From Schistocephalus solidus (taxonomy: Eukaryota; Platyhelminthes; Cestoda; Diphyllobothriidea; Diphyllobothriidae): a stretch of DNA of 64,000 nucleotides. Every line of letters begins with the position of its first letter. Positions within the stretch are counted from its first letter, which is position 1. The position numbers were made by a program, and so were the translations under genes. Location: assembly GCA_017591395.1 (NCBI GenBank), contig WEDG01002106.1, forward strand, positions 124,001 through 188,000, read 5' to 3'. Of this stretch, positions 34,801-47,739 are shown piece after piece. A model generated the notes under the pieces. The model searched no databases. It saw only the letters and a program-made list of their open reading frames with translations, and had not been told where the DNA came from.

Positions 34801-36450
34801 TTATGTTCTATTAAAAATCAAATAACTGTGCAAATTAATTTGTCAACCTTAGCCTTACACCCAACATCATTTCCTTAATAAATGTCTATGGGAAATTTCA
34901 TATGGTTGACCTGCGCATCTATAGATTTTAATTTGGAACCGGATCCTTCGAAATTATACAGAAAAGAGTAACAAGATACAATTAGCCAATAGATTGACTG
35001 CCAGCTATTGCAAGAATGCGATTTAAATAATTTTACCAACATATTGAATGTATTACAAGTATTATATAAATTAAAATTTATTATGTCCTGATAAGGTAAG
35101 CACACGTCCCAAATTTTCACACAACGCATCAAATTTACAAGCCAAACCCATTTAATTGCACTATAATGCAACTCGAGAGAATTCTGAAACAGTTGCCGTT
35201 GCCATACTATATGTTGTACTTTGAAAAGTCACCTATCGAATGGGTTGCATTATGTTCACCACAAGCATGAATGACTTCATAGTGCAGTAGTCAGACTGTT
35301 AGAGGACGTCAGTCATATAATCATTGTCTGGGTCATAAATAACGTAAAAACCATGAAGTGACCTTAAATAAGCGGTAACTATCTTAATATGTGATTTTAG
35401 AGCATAGGAGTTAAGGTTAGTTTTACAATAAGTCCCTTTGAATTTTATAATCAGCTAAAGCTAAATTTTACACCGAGAACACTAGTTTTCCATCATTTTA
35501 GACGTCTTTGTTCGATATTTCTAAAATTAAAACTAACGCTAGAGAGATATGTTGAGCTTCTTGGTGGATTTTACCCTTCTTACAGGTTACAATGCACTTA
35601 CCTTAAGACTGTCAAACTTCTCCCGCTAGCCCAAAAGCAACAGCAATAAAGCTGAGATAAAGCGTTTAGACAACAACACTATATACTAGCAATATTCTTT
35701 GCTGGAACCTTAAGCTTTAACGTCAGTTCTGTACCTATCACAAATTAGGTGGTTTGGTTTCAGAGGTTTGTTGGTATTTCTCCTATGGAACCTTCGGAAA
35801 CAGAAAAGTATTTTTAGTTGTAGATTATGCAAACAGAGTTTTCCAAAAAAGGTTAACTTAATATTGACATTTTAGGAAGGCCGGGATCCCAGATCATGGA
35901 GAGATGGTCAAAAGATGTTAACGTTGGAGCCGTTTTTAAAGAATGCTCTGTACCATGATCTGAAGTCATAATATATGTCAGAACCTATCTTAAATCCGTA
36001 GACAAAATGAGGAAAAATAAAAATGGCGATTTAGGTATAAGTGGTGTCGTCCAATTGAAAGCAAATTTCTATCAAACTTTTAGTCTTTAATGACAGAAGT
36101 ATAGGTTTAGCCTACTTGGGGTCTACAACGAGATGTATACGTATCATAGGATATATGAAACATCACAGGGGTTTTTAATTATATAAACAGTTTGCGTCGC
36201 CAACAACTAAGTTTAAATCAAGCATGCCAAAATTAAATAAATTGAAAGCCTAAAAATTTTATCTTCAATTTTCTCATTCTATGTGGTTTTTTAGAGGATG
36301 AAAAAGAATTTTTTCCAAAGGTTTAGTTTTAAAAATGAGCACCGAATCCTTGGTCTCACATATATTGGATTCTTAGAAATGTAAAGGGGATTAAACAAAC
36401 ATTCGATTCAACATAACATAACATTTAGCTGTTAATCAATAAACGCAATT
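31830..36450. other. No recognisable gene (remainder of TEAD intron)
   Basis: AT-rich DNA with no coding motif or repeat match that I can support. A mildly GC-richer block at about 34270-34690 carries no domain I recognise. Confidence 0.4.
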
Positions 36451-36452
36451 AC

Positions 36453-36645
36453 CAAACATTTTCCCATCATCTGATAGAATTATTTTTCTTCGCCCACATG
36501 GAGGATAAATTTTTAAAGCCTCCTCAAAGCTTCTTTCTATATCGGATGACCAAACGCTGTCTTTGTTCTTTCGCTCTGTGCATATTCTTGGATCTTGACA
36601 CATAGAAGTATGTTCGCTATAACCACTTGTGCCAACAGGTGGCAT
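36453..36645 (-). CDS. TEAD/Scalloped transcription factor, exon A (start and first half of TEA domain)
   Basis: Minus-strand exon of 64 codons plus one base. ATG at 36645 is preceded in frame by a stop (TGA about 36 nt upstream), so it is the likely initiator. Residues 1-28 ([15 protein letters not shown]...) are not conserved. From about residue 29 the TEA domain begins: [35 protein letters not shown]. This matches animal TEAD helix 1 and the following turn almost residue for residue as I know the family. The donor GTAATT follows the first base of the Gly codon (phase 1), and joining to 28442 continues GRNELIARY. Family role: sequence-specific DNA binding, target selection for Hippo-pathway output, nuclear. 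Upstream non-coding exons and the promoter cannot be placed. Confidence 0.92.
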
Positions 36646-36816
36646 TTGAAAGAGGAATGAAATATCGCGCGAGCCTATTCAATTTTCGTGATCCATTGTC
36701 TAGGTCAGATTAGTGAGTTAAAAGATAAATTTTCAAATAAGCCCAGGATCAAAGAAACACGCCTTTTATAAGTTCTCCTTTAGAAAATCAGCGATAACGG
36801 GAGGTAAGATAATAAA

Positions 36817-37116
36817 ATGGCATCCAATTTTATATACAGATACGAACCTGTGCTGGTAGGAATCATATCATTCTCCATATTGAACCTCTGTATCTGGCTC
36901 CCTTTTCCCAGGCAAAGTAAAATATGTGGGGGCAATCTCCAGACTAACTGCTATAGCGACTTAATTCAATATCCTTCGGGATGTCACTTGCAATCCAAAC
37001 ACCTACAAGATCAGCGTGACTGCAAAAATATCATTCTGAGCTTAACTCAATTGGAAGGACCATGTCAAAAGATACGCACAAAGCAGCCGAAAAAAATAAT
37101 ATCGTCCAAAGCTTAA
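36817..37116 (+). CDS. Small hypothetical Cys-containing protein, 99 aa (doubtful)
   Basis: ATG at 36817 has an in-frame stop upstream at 36805 and the frame ends TAA at 37116. The N-terminal part PVLVGIISFSILNLCIWL (residues about 11-28) is hydrophobic and could be a signal anchor or an imperfect signal peptide. The rest has five further cysteines spaced C-x7-C-x10-C-x12-C-x13-C and a basic C-terminus. No family recognised. The length alone is within chance, and the frame lies head-to-head with the TEAD first exon (about 170 bp apart). The only support is the secretory-looking architecture. Confidence 0.2.
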   Translation: MASNFIYRYEPVLVGIISFSILNLCIWLPFPRQSKICGGNLQTNCYSDLIQYPSGCHLQSKHLQDQRDCKNIILSLTQLEGPCQKIRTKQPKKIISSKA

Positions 37117-37567
37117 AACTGCAGGCAGTTTAATAAGCGTAATTAAGCAAGATTAAAACTTAAGATGGTAAGCAGTTGTTAAAAAATTTTATATTTTGTA
37201 GGTAAGATTCTGCTGGTTGGTCAAGATATAAACTAATGGATGCGATCGTTCCTCTGGAACTGGTGTCATATACTATCCATATCGCTTTTTACAGCTACAA
37301 AATACATAAAATTTTCTCTCACTTGGTAAATAAAAAAATTTTTCAACGCAAAGAAAAGTTTCTCTTCACCAAATTCTTCCGAATTATGTACAAATTGGTT
37401 GCAAATGCAAAGTGAACTAAACAGGCATTTAAGATAAAGGGAAACTTTCCATATCCAAATATTAATAATAAAAACACAAATTGAACATGATAAAAAATAC
37501 ACCCTTGAATTTTAGTAGCGTAAAGAAAACGCACACGCCCATGGACGAAATATAATAATGAAGGGGG

Positions 37568-38640
<1,073 letters not shown>

Positions 38641-38649
38641 ATAACATGG

Positions 38650-39790
38650 TGATATTGCACAAATTTGGAATTTCTTTTCAAATTTCCGACATCTATATGG
38701 CTCCTCTATTCTTGTAAGTTGATTGAGTGGACGCTGTTGCAGGCCTGCGACGCTTATATTTCAGTTTTGCGTTTAATACTGATGCATGAGCTACTTTGTA
38801 TGTAAATGAAGAGAGCTTTTTTGTACTATGGTATTTTATAACAAGTTTGCTCGATCCAGCGTTTCAATCATTTTATTCTACGATTCACAGTCTTTTAAAA
38901 ACAATTGGCCGCGTGCGATGAGAAGGTCTCGTGACGAAGTGGCTTAGAAGAAGACCACAACAGGAAACTAAAATCCATATGAACCTTATAGGCGCCTCTG
39001 GAAGGTTATATTACAACAGAATTTTTAATATAAATGAGGACTCTATATCTCGTCCTCGTCACTCTACAGGGAATTCCACAGAATCAAACAATCTGGAGTA
39101 CTGGGATGGCCAACAGTGCTTGCTTGTTCAGAGCTGGCAGGGATTAATGTCAGTTAGACCTGAAGACCGTGTCATGGAGGATCTCGCTTCGAGTCATGGC
39201 ATTCTTAACCAATTGATCCAGCGAGATATTTAATTAAAAGTGATTAGAATATTCTGGATTGGAAAGGGGAGACAAAATTACACTGGAAAACTTCTAACGT
39301 GACCTCTTAAAATGATGCTGGAGAGTAAATAGCAAAGCAAGGTGATTTTATTTAAAAAAACCTAAAGCACTCGGATGCATAAACTGGTATGTTCAACTGG
39401 ATTACTGTCCAGCGGAGTGGCTTAAGCGCCGAGAACTTGTCTTGGAATAACCTTTAAAAATGAAAGGCGGCGAACACAACCTTCCTCTCTTCAAGTGAAA
39501 AGTAATACAAACAATCTAATGTTTCAGTTGCATCAGCCAGTTATATTATGGAGAGCGGTAGCTACTTGGCAAACACAAATATTATTGGGAAACAGTCGCT
39601 CAAACAGACAGCATAACTAAGTCGTTAACGCCCTCTTTTTACCTAAGAAACCAAAGTTAATGAAACACACCGAGAAAAGGAACAAGTGTTTGAGACGGAC
39701 GACTGAGACGGTGCAGTATGGCCCATAAGAGTGAAAAACGCAGCCGAAAATTTGGCTGGCGTAAAACTAAGGGTCATGTATGTAAACTTT
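38650..39790. other. No supported gene
   Basis: A plus-strand open stretch of 100 codons at 38931-39233 has no recognised domain. Nothing else is visible up to the start of the old LINE near 39.8 kb. Confidence 0.4.
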
Positions 39791-39799
39791 ATAATTTAA

Positions 39800-42499
39800 A
39801 AATGTACCTCTCGAACTATCTACGGATGGGATAGCAGTAACCGAAACCTGGACGTCTGATAGTATTCTAGATGATGAACTAGCATTATCTGGATACCAGT
39901 TATACCAAAAGGAATAAAAAAACTGATTGAGTGAAGAAAGAATGGTGCGTGAAAAAATCCTAATAGGGTCCGACAGTACAAAGCGGTTTACATGCTGCCT
40001 GGAAGCTATATGGTTGACCATCAAGCTTCTTAAATCTGCGTGTTTTTGTGTCCTTTCTGTCTTTCTTCCATCTAAGACGGACTGAATCTCGCACACCCAT
40101 CTTTTGGAACATTTGGAAAATTTTTCAGTCGAGCTAATGTCATGATTATGGGTGACATCAGCGCACCAGAAATTCGTTGTAACATTGTTCAATCGTCATG
40201 CCCGAAATTGAATTTCGCCTTTTGTTTTCTTCCTTAGACATTAAAGTTGCTCTTCACACAACATGTATTTTGACAACCAGAACACGTGTACTGCAAAGAT
40301 CTAACAACCGTGATCTGGTTTTAATCAAATCATTAGGTAACATTGACGAGTTCAACTCCATACCCCCACTAAGTCGATCTGACCAGGTAGTACCGAGTTC
40401 AGACTACTCATAATTTTCCGTCTTACCCACGCTGCAGACGAAAAAAACGTAATATTTGGTGAGGTTATTTTAATCGCAAGACAACAGACTTAACTGTCAT
40501 CGACTGGACTTCATTCTTTTTGGGCAATTTTAATGAAAATTGGGAGTTGTTCAGAAATTATCTTCTGTAACACATCAGCAACCACTGTCTACTAATGAGT
40601 GTTCATCGGGAAAAGCTACCTGGTTGGCTAAATAGCAATCGAAAAAATAACAGAAAACACAAATTTTTGATAAAATATTGAGATTTAGCAAGTCAAATAT
40701 TTTAACATGTATAAAACATGGGGGATCTACATGAGAATCATTATCCTTAAAGCAAGTAATTATTCAAGAATAATTTAATCCAAAAGCCAACTGAAAATCC
40801 AATATCATTCCAACCCTACCTTCACAGAAATACATGCAGTAGGCAGAAAATCCGGATAGTTAAAAAAACTGCGGGAGTCCAAATTGCTGAAAACAAAGAT
40901 AAAGGCAAGGAATCGTTACAGTTCTTCTGATCGGTTAACTCAAAAGATGCAGAATTCTTTCGTCTATCCACAAGCATTAGCCAATCATGGTCTTATAATA
41001 TTTGATCCAAAGGGACTTTTAGGAAGTAAATGAGGTGAAGTCTTCAGGACTGGATTTGATTCCACCCAAGGTTCGCAACGAACTCGTCAATGAACTTTAC
41101 GCGCCTCTGTGGAGGTTCTTTCAAACTTCCTTTGATTATGAAACACTTCTTGTCGATTGGAAGCTAGCGCATACAACTCCCCTATTCAAAACTGTAGCCG
41201 GATATCAGGGAAAAATAACTGACCCCTAAGCTGGATGTGCATTTGCAGCAAGGTTTTGGAGCTGATCATAACAAGTTAATTGGTGCAACTTCTAGAGGCT
41301 CATAAGTTGTTATCAAACTGCAAACACGGGTTCTGACAAGGAAGATGCTACACAAGAAATTTGCTGCAAGCTTTCCAAAACTGGACCTGAGATCTTGAAG
41401 ATAGGCCTATGTGCACGTTGTCTTCGTTAAATTTCTAATTTCCCTCGACACTGTGCCACACAAAAGAACGTTGTAATAGCTAGAAAGGAGAGGAATCAGG
41501 GGTAACCTCCTCAAATGGATTTAAGACTACCTCGTGGGTCGACGCCAAGCTGTGTGCAGTGGCTAAGGGAAGTTAACTTCTACTGCGGTGGAGAGTGGGG
41601 TTCCCAAAGTTAATTAGTGGGGCCCTTCTGTTCCTAATATGCATCGAAGATTATGTCCGAGGTTTAGACCATAAAGCAGCAATACTTGCTGACAACATGC
41701 ATATGTGGAGTGTAGTCCGGAGCCCTACAGGTAAAGATAGACTACAGATCAACCTGAATCTGTTGGCGGAGTGTTTGAACCTTTGACTTCTGCGGTCCGA
41801 CGTCGATAGGTAAACAATAATTTGCTTAGTCAACTGAGCCAGATCCACCAATTGAAGAAGAAATTTCCTCGTCGGTCTGGCCCTGAAAGACGTAGAAATT
41901 CAAAAAGACCTTAGTGTTCTGACGACAAATTCCTTAAAACTGTTCTCTTATAGTTCGAGAGCGGCATAAAGCACAAAGTCTGTGTTTCAAGCCAACTGGA
42001 AAGCATTTGCAGATTTTGATGATCTTACCCAAGATTTTTTGCACCTTCATGAGGCCATATTTGGAATATGCTATACAAGCCGGAAAACACGGGACAGTTC
42101 AAGATCAAAATAGTCACCACAGAGTTCAAAAGAGAGCCGCTAAAATGTTTAAGAGTAAAAGCTCCTTGCCATACCTAACGCGCCTATCAAACTTAAATCA
42201 GTTTCCCTTTAGATACCAGCAAACACGTTGGGAGCTCCTATGGATATTCCGCATGGCGAAGGGATGGCGTTACTGCCTGGATTTGAGGACTTCTCTGAAT
42301 TTTCTACCTAAACCAACCTCCAAATTCGACTACTAAAACTGTACATCCCGCATGCCAGGCTGGACGTGTGTAAGTTATGTTTGACTCTCAGAGTGCTCAA
42401 ACCACAGAATGCCCTACCTACAGAGTTTTTGATATCATCATCGATGGAAATCTTTAAAAAAAACCTTGACGGATTAATATTCCATAGTAAGCCGGAGTG
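39800..42499 (+). mobile_element. Old CR1/jockey-like LINE, copy 3, heavily decayed
   Basis: Colinear with copy 1 but broken by many stops and frameshifts. Endonuclease: AVTETWTSDSIL and LSGYQLYQKE (39836-39920), MGDISAPE (about 40146), TLKLLFTQHV (about 40240), SRSDQVV (the catalytic His replaced by Gln). Linker: FLGNFNENWELFRNYLL (about 40515). RT: KSSGLDLIPPKV (41038), DWKLAHTTPLFK, and an eroded FADD reading LADN near 41690. Then TRLSNLNQFPFRYQQ (about 42175) and SSMEIFKKNLDG before a stop at 42497. It retains more of the endonuclease N-terminus than copy 1. It diverged long before copies 1 and 2 separated. Confidence 0.85.
41784..41786 (+). other. Conserved in-frame TGA in RT (copy 3)
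   Basis: It ends the frame ...LQINLNLLAECLNL exactly 29 residues after the eroded FADD box, the same distance as in copy 1. The following codons are CTT CTG, as against CTT TTG in copies 1 and 2. The surrounding protein sequence has changed at most positions, yet the TGA is retained. Confidence 0.75.
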
Positions 42500-42630
42500 A
42501 TGAGGGACCTAACTTAACCATTGAGATGCATGCTCTCATTTTTATACTCCATGGTGCTGTTTTAACCTACCGAAATGTCATGATATTTCTGTACAACACA
42601 CGCCTATTTCCATAAATAAATTGATTTCAA

Positions 42631-42655
42631 TCGATGATGCTAATGAGGATGATGA

Positions 42656-42689
<34 letters not shown>

Positions 42690-42780
42690 GGTAGTGGTGG
42701 TGGTGGTGGTGGTGGTGTTGGTGTTGGTGGTGGTGATAGCGATGATGATGGTCGTGATGGTTGTGATGATGATGACGATT
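42631..42780. repeat. Compound (GAT)n-(GGT)n microsatellite
   Basis: GATGATGATGATGATGATG runs into GGTGGTGGTGGTGG with GTT, AGT and AGC variants, then back to GAT units. It starts about 130 bp after the end of the copy 3 coding region, close to where that LINE's 3' end should be. It may have grown from a LINE tail. Confidence 0.9.
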
Positions 42781-42789
42781 AGGATGAAA

Positions 42790-43715
42790 TCTATAGAGCA
42801 ATTATCCTACCTAAATGAGGTATTTATCCAAAATGTAAACGCCCTCCCAGTAAATGGCTCTGTCATCGACAGGGTTCAGAGGGGGCTTGACGGAATGAAA
42901 TTAGACAAACAATTAGAGGTAGTGTAAGCTCTGAAGTCAACGTCAGCGTCCAGATGTCAAGTTTGCCGCATTCATTTTGAATATCAGTACATTTACCGAT
43001 GAATGCAATATTATTATCAATGCTTCCAATATTCAGAAGTAAAGATGGACGTAAAATATTCACTTGAATTAAAACCAATTCCTACTTATGCAAGGTGCCT
43101 TGGGAACCTATGCCAACAACGCACAGGGTCAAAAATTATCTGCAGAGTTTCCGTAGTTTTCTCAGTACGTCCTTTGATGAATTGCTGTGTTTGGGATCTA
43201 AAGGTTATTTTTTATTAGGTTCGATGAACCAATACCTAGGCTGCTAACGTCGGCTAGTCTTATGGGCAGCCAGACAACGCCATCTTGTTTCAAAATGTGG
43301 GTTAATAAACCACCTTCCTGGAGTGGTTTTGGAGTGTATTATTGATTGACCAACCAGATAAATATGCAGTAACAACTAATAGAGCTGAAGTGCGCTGAGG
43401 ACGACAAAATTATGAGAACAGCAGATTCCCACTACGTTGCTAGCATTCTGTGCGAATGACGATAAGCGCCTTGAGGGTCCATTTAATACTCAAACTGTAG
43501 TATCAAAACATAACACTGAACTTCAGCTAACCCAAACATATTCGGAGTAATTCCTCCGCAATAACTTCAGCCAAGCGAATTTTACTAATTAGGTAAAAAA
43601 ACTAAAGAAACGATGTTTCAGAGAAGTAAAGTTTCTTCTAGATAAATTGAATCAGTAAAGGTTGCCTTAATCAAAATTATGAGCGCACACATTCAGCAGA
43701 ACAGTATTAAGCTTA
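42790..43715. other. No supported gene
   Basis: About 0.9 kb without recognisable coding or repeat content. Two overlapping short open stretches near 42863-43218 show no motif. Confidence 0.4.
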
Positions 43716-43718
43716 CCT

Positions 43719-44455
43719 AGTGGTCTGCTGCGATATGGCTGTCAGAGCCACATCTTGGAGACAACGAGGTGGTGATAGGACCAGCCATCGGCACCGTTGA
43801 TGGCCTTTATCACCGGCATGTCCTGTCACTCTCGCTTCCGGGTGAGAATTTAGTCCAGCAGCTGCCAGTGCCGCGATCGGAAGTAGATCCAAGTTTCCTT
43901 ATGCCGCGACGGAATATGAAGGAAGGGTTCAGGCAGGCGAAGGTGGCCGAAATCATGACGACCCAGCATTTCCTCCCAGGCAGCATGTTTTTTGACGCAG
44001 GTATTCACGTCACCGAAGATGGCCACCTTGTCCACCTTCAGCAATGTCACCAGTAGGACTTGCATGTCCTCGAATAACTTTTTGCTCACCTTGTCAGAGC
44101 TGGTCATTGGAGAGGCTTAGGCGCGGACGAGAATGCCGAATTCGGAGATGCGGGAGCAGGGTCATTAGTCGGTTGTTGACGCTATGCAGCAAACAGGGCA
44201 ATGGTCTCGAAAAGTCGTTCTGGATAACATAGCTGATGCCAACCCCAGTTTCGGAAGGTGTAATTTGTACCCAACTACTCCACTGAACCTTGTTGGAAGA
44301 AGTGTGACTTGTTGACGGCAGCAATGCCCACCTTAAGGCACGTCAGTTCTTAGGCAAGTAGCACTGTCCTCCGTTCCGGCCGGTTGCTCTGCGGATTTTC
44401 TAACGGAGAACAAACATTCTAGGCTACCAGAGTGAGTTGGGTCATTCAAGCAGGT
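43719..44455 (-). mobile_element. Endonuclease fragment of the zinc-finger LINE (decayed)
   Basis: Read on the minus strand from 44455 down: AWNVCSPLENPQSNRPERR, KVGIAAVNKSHFFQQG (endonuclease N-terminus), then NDFSRPLPCLLHSVNNRLM, MTSSDKVSKKLFEDMQVLL, FGDVNTCVKKHAAWEEMLG and ADGWSYHHLVVSK. These parallel the intact endonuclease at 50046-50710 block for block, with frame changes and stops. The piece contains the endonuclease start missing from the 50 kb copy but stops before the RT. Its upstream end abuts the 3' end of CR1-like copy 2 (44463). Confidence 0.8.
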
Positions 44456-44462
44456 TGTGGAG

Positions 44463-47095
44463 TAAGGCAGTATCAGTATATTTGAGGAGATGCAGGTGAG
44501 TCACCTTTGAATTACCTATTTGTACATGCGAGTTGTGGTATCTAAAAAAAGTAGCTCAATATGTTACCGAGGCTAATTGATATGAGTCAACTGGCTAGAA
44601 CATAGTTGAAAAAGAGCAGATAGTAAAAAAACTCCCAGTGATATTTAGGAGTAAAAAATGTCGCCCTTGGGGAGGGGGTCCAATGGGGGGCATCGCGGAG
44701 GTCACACGAATCAGCACCGAAGTGCGGAAGGTGCAGCCAGCTGCAGAGCCCGTTGAGTGATTTCAAATGTGGAGATATCCGCCCAGATCATCCTCGGTCC
44801 GTTACGGTTAAAACCAAGGGAGAACGTTCATATACCGCATAGACGATGGCCGCCAGGTCAAGCTGATGCGAACACTCATTGTGTCACCAAGGTGTGCAAA
44901 TAATTAAGCAGCGAAGACCTCTGGGACCTCAGAATGGGAATTATGGGAGAGTGCAAGCCCTCAAACGAAAATAACAAACATAAAGAAATGTTACTCAAAT
45001 ATAGCTAATAGTATCCTAAATACCTTATTTGCTGACGTCACTCTTGCAGCTTGCAGTTCGTGTTGTAGCTCACACCATTGTATCGATCTAACTTTCGCTT
45101 AAAAGCCTCCAAGGAGTCCGACATAACAACATCCAGAGTTAGAAGTACTTCTGAGTGTCTAGCCTTGCTCCAGTCACACGTAATTTGAGAGGATGACCTC
45201 TCAAGTTCGTTGTTGTTGCTAACTCGAAGAAATCACTAGGGACGAGGCAATAGTCCTAACGCGTAGTATGCGGAATGTTAGCATCAGGTCCCTCCGATGC
45301 TGTCTATAGCGCAAGGGAAAGAGATTGACATTTGACAGCCGTGTTTCATAAGGCTGTGAGCTATTTCCCAGGACAAATTTGGTTGCTCGCCTTTGGACCA
45401 TTTCGAGGATGTTGATGAACTTCGCCCTCCAAGGTCTCCAAGCTTGGATAGCTGACTCCAACTGTGGCTGCACGAATGTTCCGAAGACTTGAGCAAAGCA
45501 GTCGGTAGTGAAGGCCGCAAAAGCTCGTTTAACGAGGTATAGAATCGACATGGCAGACTTCGCTATCTTTGCGTAATGTAAGGAGGGTTTAAGCGATGGC
45601 GTGATCCAGACTCCCAGGTCCTTTTGAGCATCCACTTCTTTCAATGGAATGCCATTCAGACTGTAAACCGTACGGTTCGAAGGATTGCTTTTCCCGACTC
45701 GTATGATGTTGCACTTGCTATCATTAAACGGCAAAAGTCAGTCATTTGACCATTTTTGGAGTCGATGTAAGTTTGCCTGCAAGTTCTCTTCGTCAGCCGC
45801 AGTTTGAATGACGCGCCAAAGTTTGAGATCATCGGCAAACATGGCAATATCGCAGTCCAGTTCGTTGGAACAATCGTTGATGTAGACAATGAACAAAATA
45901 GGGCCGAGAACAAAGCCTTGGGGAACAGCACTCTCAACCTCAACCTTGGTCGACTGTTTGTCGCTGATATGGACAAATTGTGAGCGGCCAGTTAAGAAGT
46001 TTTCTATCCATGTCAGAAGTCTACCTCTTACGCCTATGCGGTTGAGTTTATAAAGAAGGCGGTGGTGCGGCACGCTAGCAAAAGCCTTTTTGAAGTCGAT
46101 ATTGACTGTGTAACCCGTATTTCCTCTATCAACCGATTCAGTTCAACATTCTAAACAGTAGAGCAAATTTTTGACGCAGGACCTACCTCTAGGGAAACCG
46201 TGCTGGATCGTGGAAAGCAGTTGGTTATGTTCTAGGAACTGCATTAGTTGTTGCTTAATTATTTTTTTCCATTATTTTGCAGCAAACGGAAGTAAGGCTG
46301 CCCGGTCGATAATTGTTTGCAGAGACCCGGCTTCCACCCTTATAAAGCGGCGTAATCCATGCGGATTTCCAGTCGGCTGGTAGACTTCTGGTCTGAAAGG
46401 ATGTTTGGAAAAACGTAGAGAGTGGTTTTGTCAGTTCTCTCGCGAGCTTTTTCAACCGCTTTGCAGGTACTTCATCGGGACCCGGTGACTTAGATTCCTT
46501 TAACCCCAAAAGTTCCTTGAGGACAGTAGTCTCGGTGAAATGAACAGTTTTGACTATTGTATCCACTTCGAAGCCATTGGTAGGGTAATCGAAACTCGTT
46601 TCCTTTGTGAAAACAGACTGGAAAAATTCCGAAAGATGATCAGCCTTCGCACTGTCTTCAGTAAGGTCTATACCCTCGGCGGTCCTCAGCAGGGGTATCG
46701 GATCCTTGTTCCGTGTATTCTGCCTGATGTAATCGTAAAACAGTTTCGGGTTTACGGTGGCCTGGTTCAGCAGGTCCACTTCGAAAGCCTGTCTTGTTCT
46801 AACAATAAGGCCCCTGACCCGATTTCTCTGCATTTTGTACGCATTTAGAGATGCAGGAGTTCCGTTCGTAAGCGATTTTTTCCACAATCTCCGCTTTTTG
46901 TTAAATTAGAGTTTTAAGGCATGCGTAAGCCATCGCGGCCTGTTCGTTAACCTTTTTCTCAAAATTGGACCGTGCTTTTCCATGAGTCTGTGCAGTATGT
47001 CCCGGAATGTTTCCCAGTCCTCGGTCATGTTTCCAACGAATAAAGGTTCCCACCGAGTGCGCGTGTGTTTGCCCCTCATTCCACCGAAATTGCCT
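44463..47095 (-). mobile_element. CR1/jockey-like non-LTR retrotransposon, copy 2 (5'-truncated)
   Basis: Minus-strand copy closely similar to copy 1 from just after the endonuclease (about 47090, FGGMRGKHTRTRWEP) to the same 3' terminus ATATACTGATACTG at 44463. RT blocks ESKSPGPDEVPAK, ITPLYKGGSRVSANNY, SVPHHRLLYKLN and MFADDLKLWR are present. Lesions: one extra A in a homopolymer (46262-46268) shifts the frame after KIMEK; a TGA replaces the Trp of the block Leu-Glu-Cys-Trp-Thr-Glu near 46142; the shared TGA lies at 45738; and there is a frame change near the C-terminus. The 3' UTR is retained in full. The high similarity to copy 1 implies recent activity of the family. Confidence 0.9.
45738..45740 (-). 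other. Conserved in-frame TGA in RT (copy 2)
   Basis: Minus strand reads AAATGACTGACTTTTGCCG, identical to copy 1. The frame ends KWSND and resumes LLPFNDSKC with no base lost. Confidence 0.85.
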
Positions 47096-47099
47096 TGCA

Positions 47100-47735
47100 G
47101 AATGAATCGGGACGAGAGATATTGTGTCTTTGATTGTTTTACTATATGCATCTGCGAGCCACGGCGAGCCATGGACATGATTGCAAAATTTTTTTAGGGC
47201 ATATTTCTATTCCAATCTGCCGTGAAGATGTAAGCAGTCTTACTCCTAAATAGGTTTTTCTTGGCATCCCAGACAACTGGCCAACTTCACTATAGGTTGC
47301 AGGGGTATTCGGTTAGGGATACAGCATTCCGTTTGGTAGGTTAAATCGCTTGCCTCGTATGGTATTGTGAAAGGCAGGCTCTGCGTGTTGGCCACACCCC
47401 CAGTATCCACCGCAACCAGCAGATTAAACCAAATGAGCGTATCCCGTGTTTTAAGTGTCCCCTTTACCTGTTACTTCTGTTTGCATTCCAATCTCTTCTT
47501 CTCACTTTCAAGAAGTCCTAGGGAGAGGACGACAGGTGATCCTGTAGTCGGCCCAGGCTAACTCGGATCACTCTTCCACTAAACAGCGTACCCATTGTTA
47601 AAAGACAAGACGCTGTCTGTTATGTACGGAAAAATAAGTCTGGTTGGAGGCAGCACGTACGCTGAGCCCAGGAGGTAGCAGAAGTTAGGAGCCCCGGCGG
47701 GGTAAATGACAGGGAGTTAATGGGTAAGAATGACT
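47100..47735. other. No recognisable feature
   Basis: About 0.6 kb between the truncated end of CR1-like copy 2 and the next TM element. No domain or repeat match is visible. Confidence 0.4.
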
Positions 47736-47739
47736 TTAA

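Larger units (their letters stand above)
28443..36452 (-). other. 8.0 kb intron of the TEAD gene
   Basis: The donor is GTAATT directly after exon A and the acceptor is TTGTAG directly before exon B, phase 1 on both sides. Inside lie a TM element (30991-31311), a GC-rich patch (about 31420-31830) and otherwise AT-rich DNA. I found no other conserved exon. It is long for a compact invertebrate gene but ordinary for large tapeworm genomes. Confidence 0.8.
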
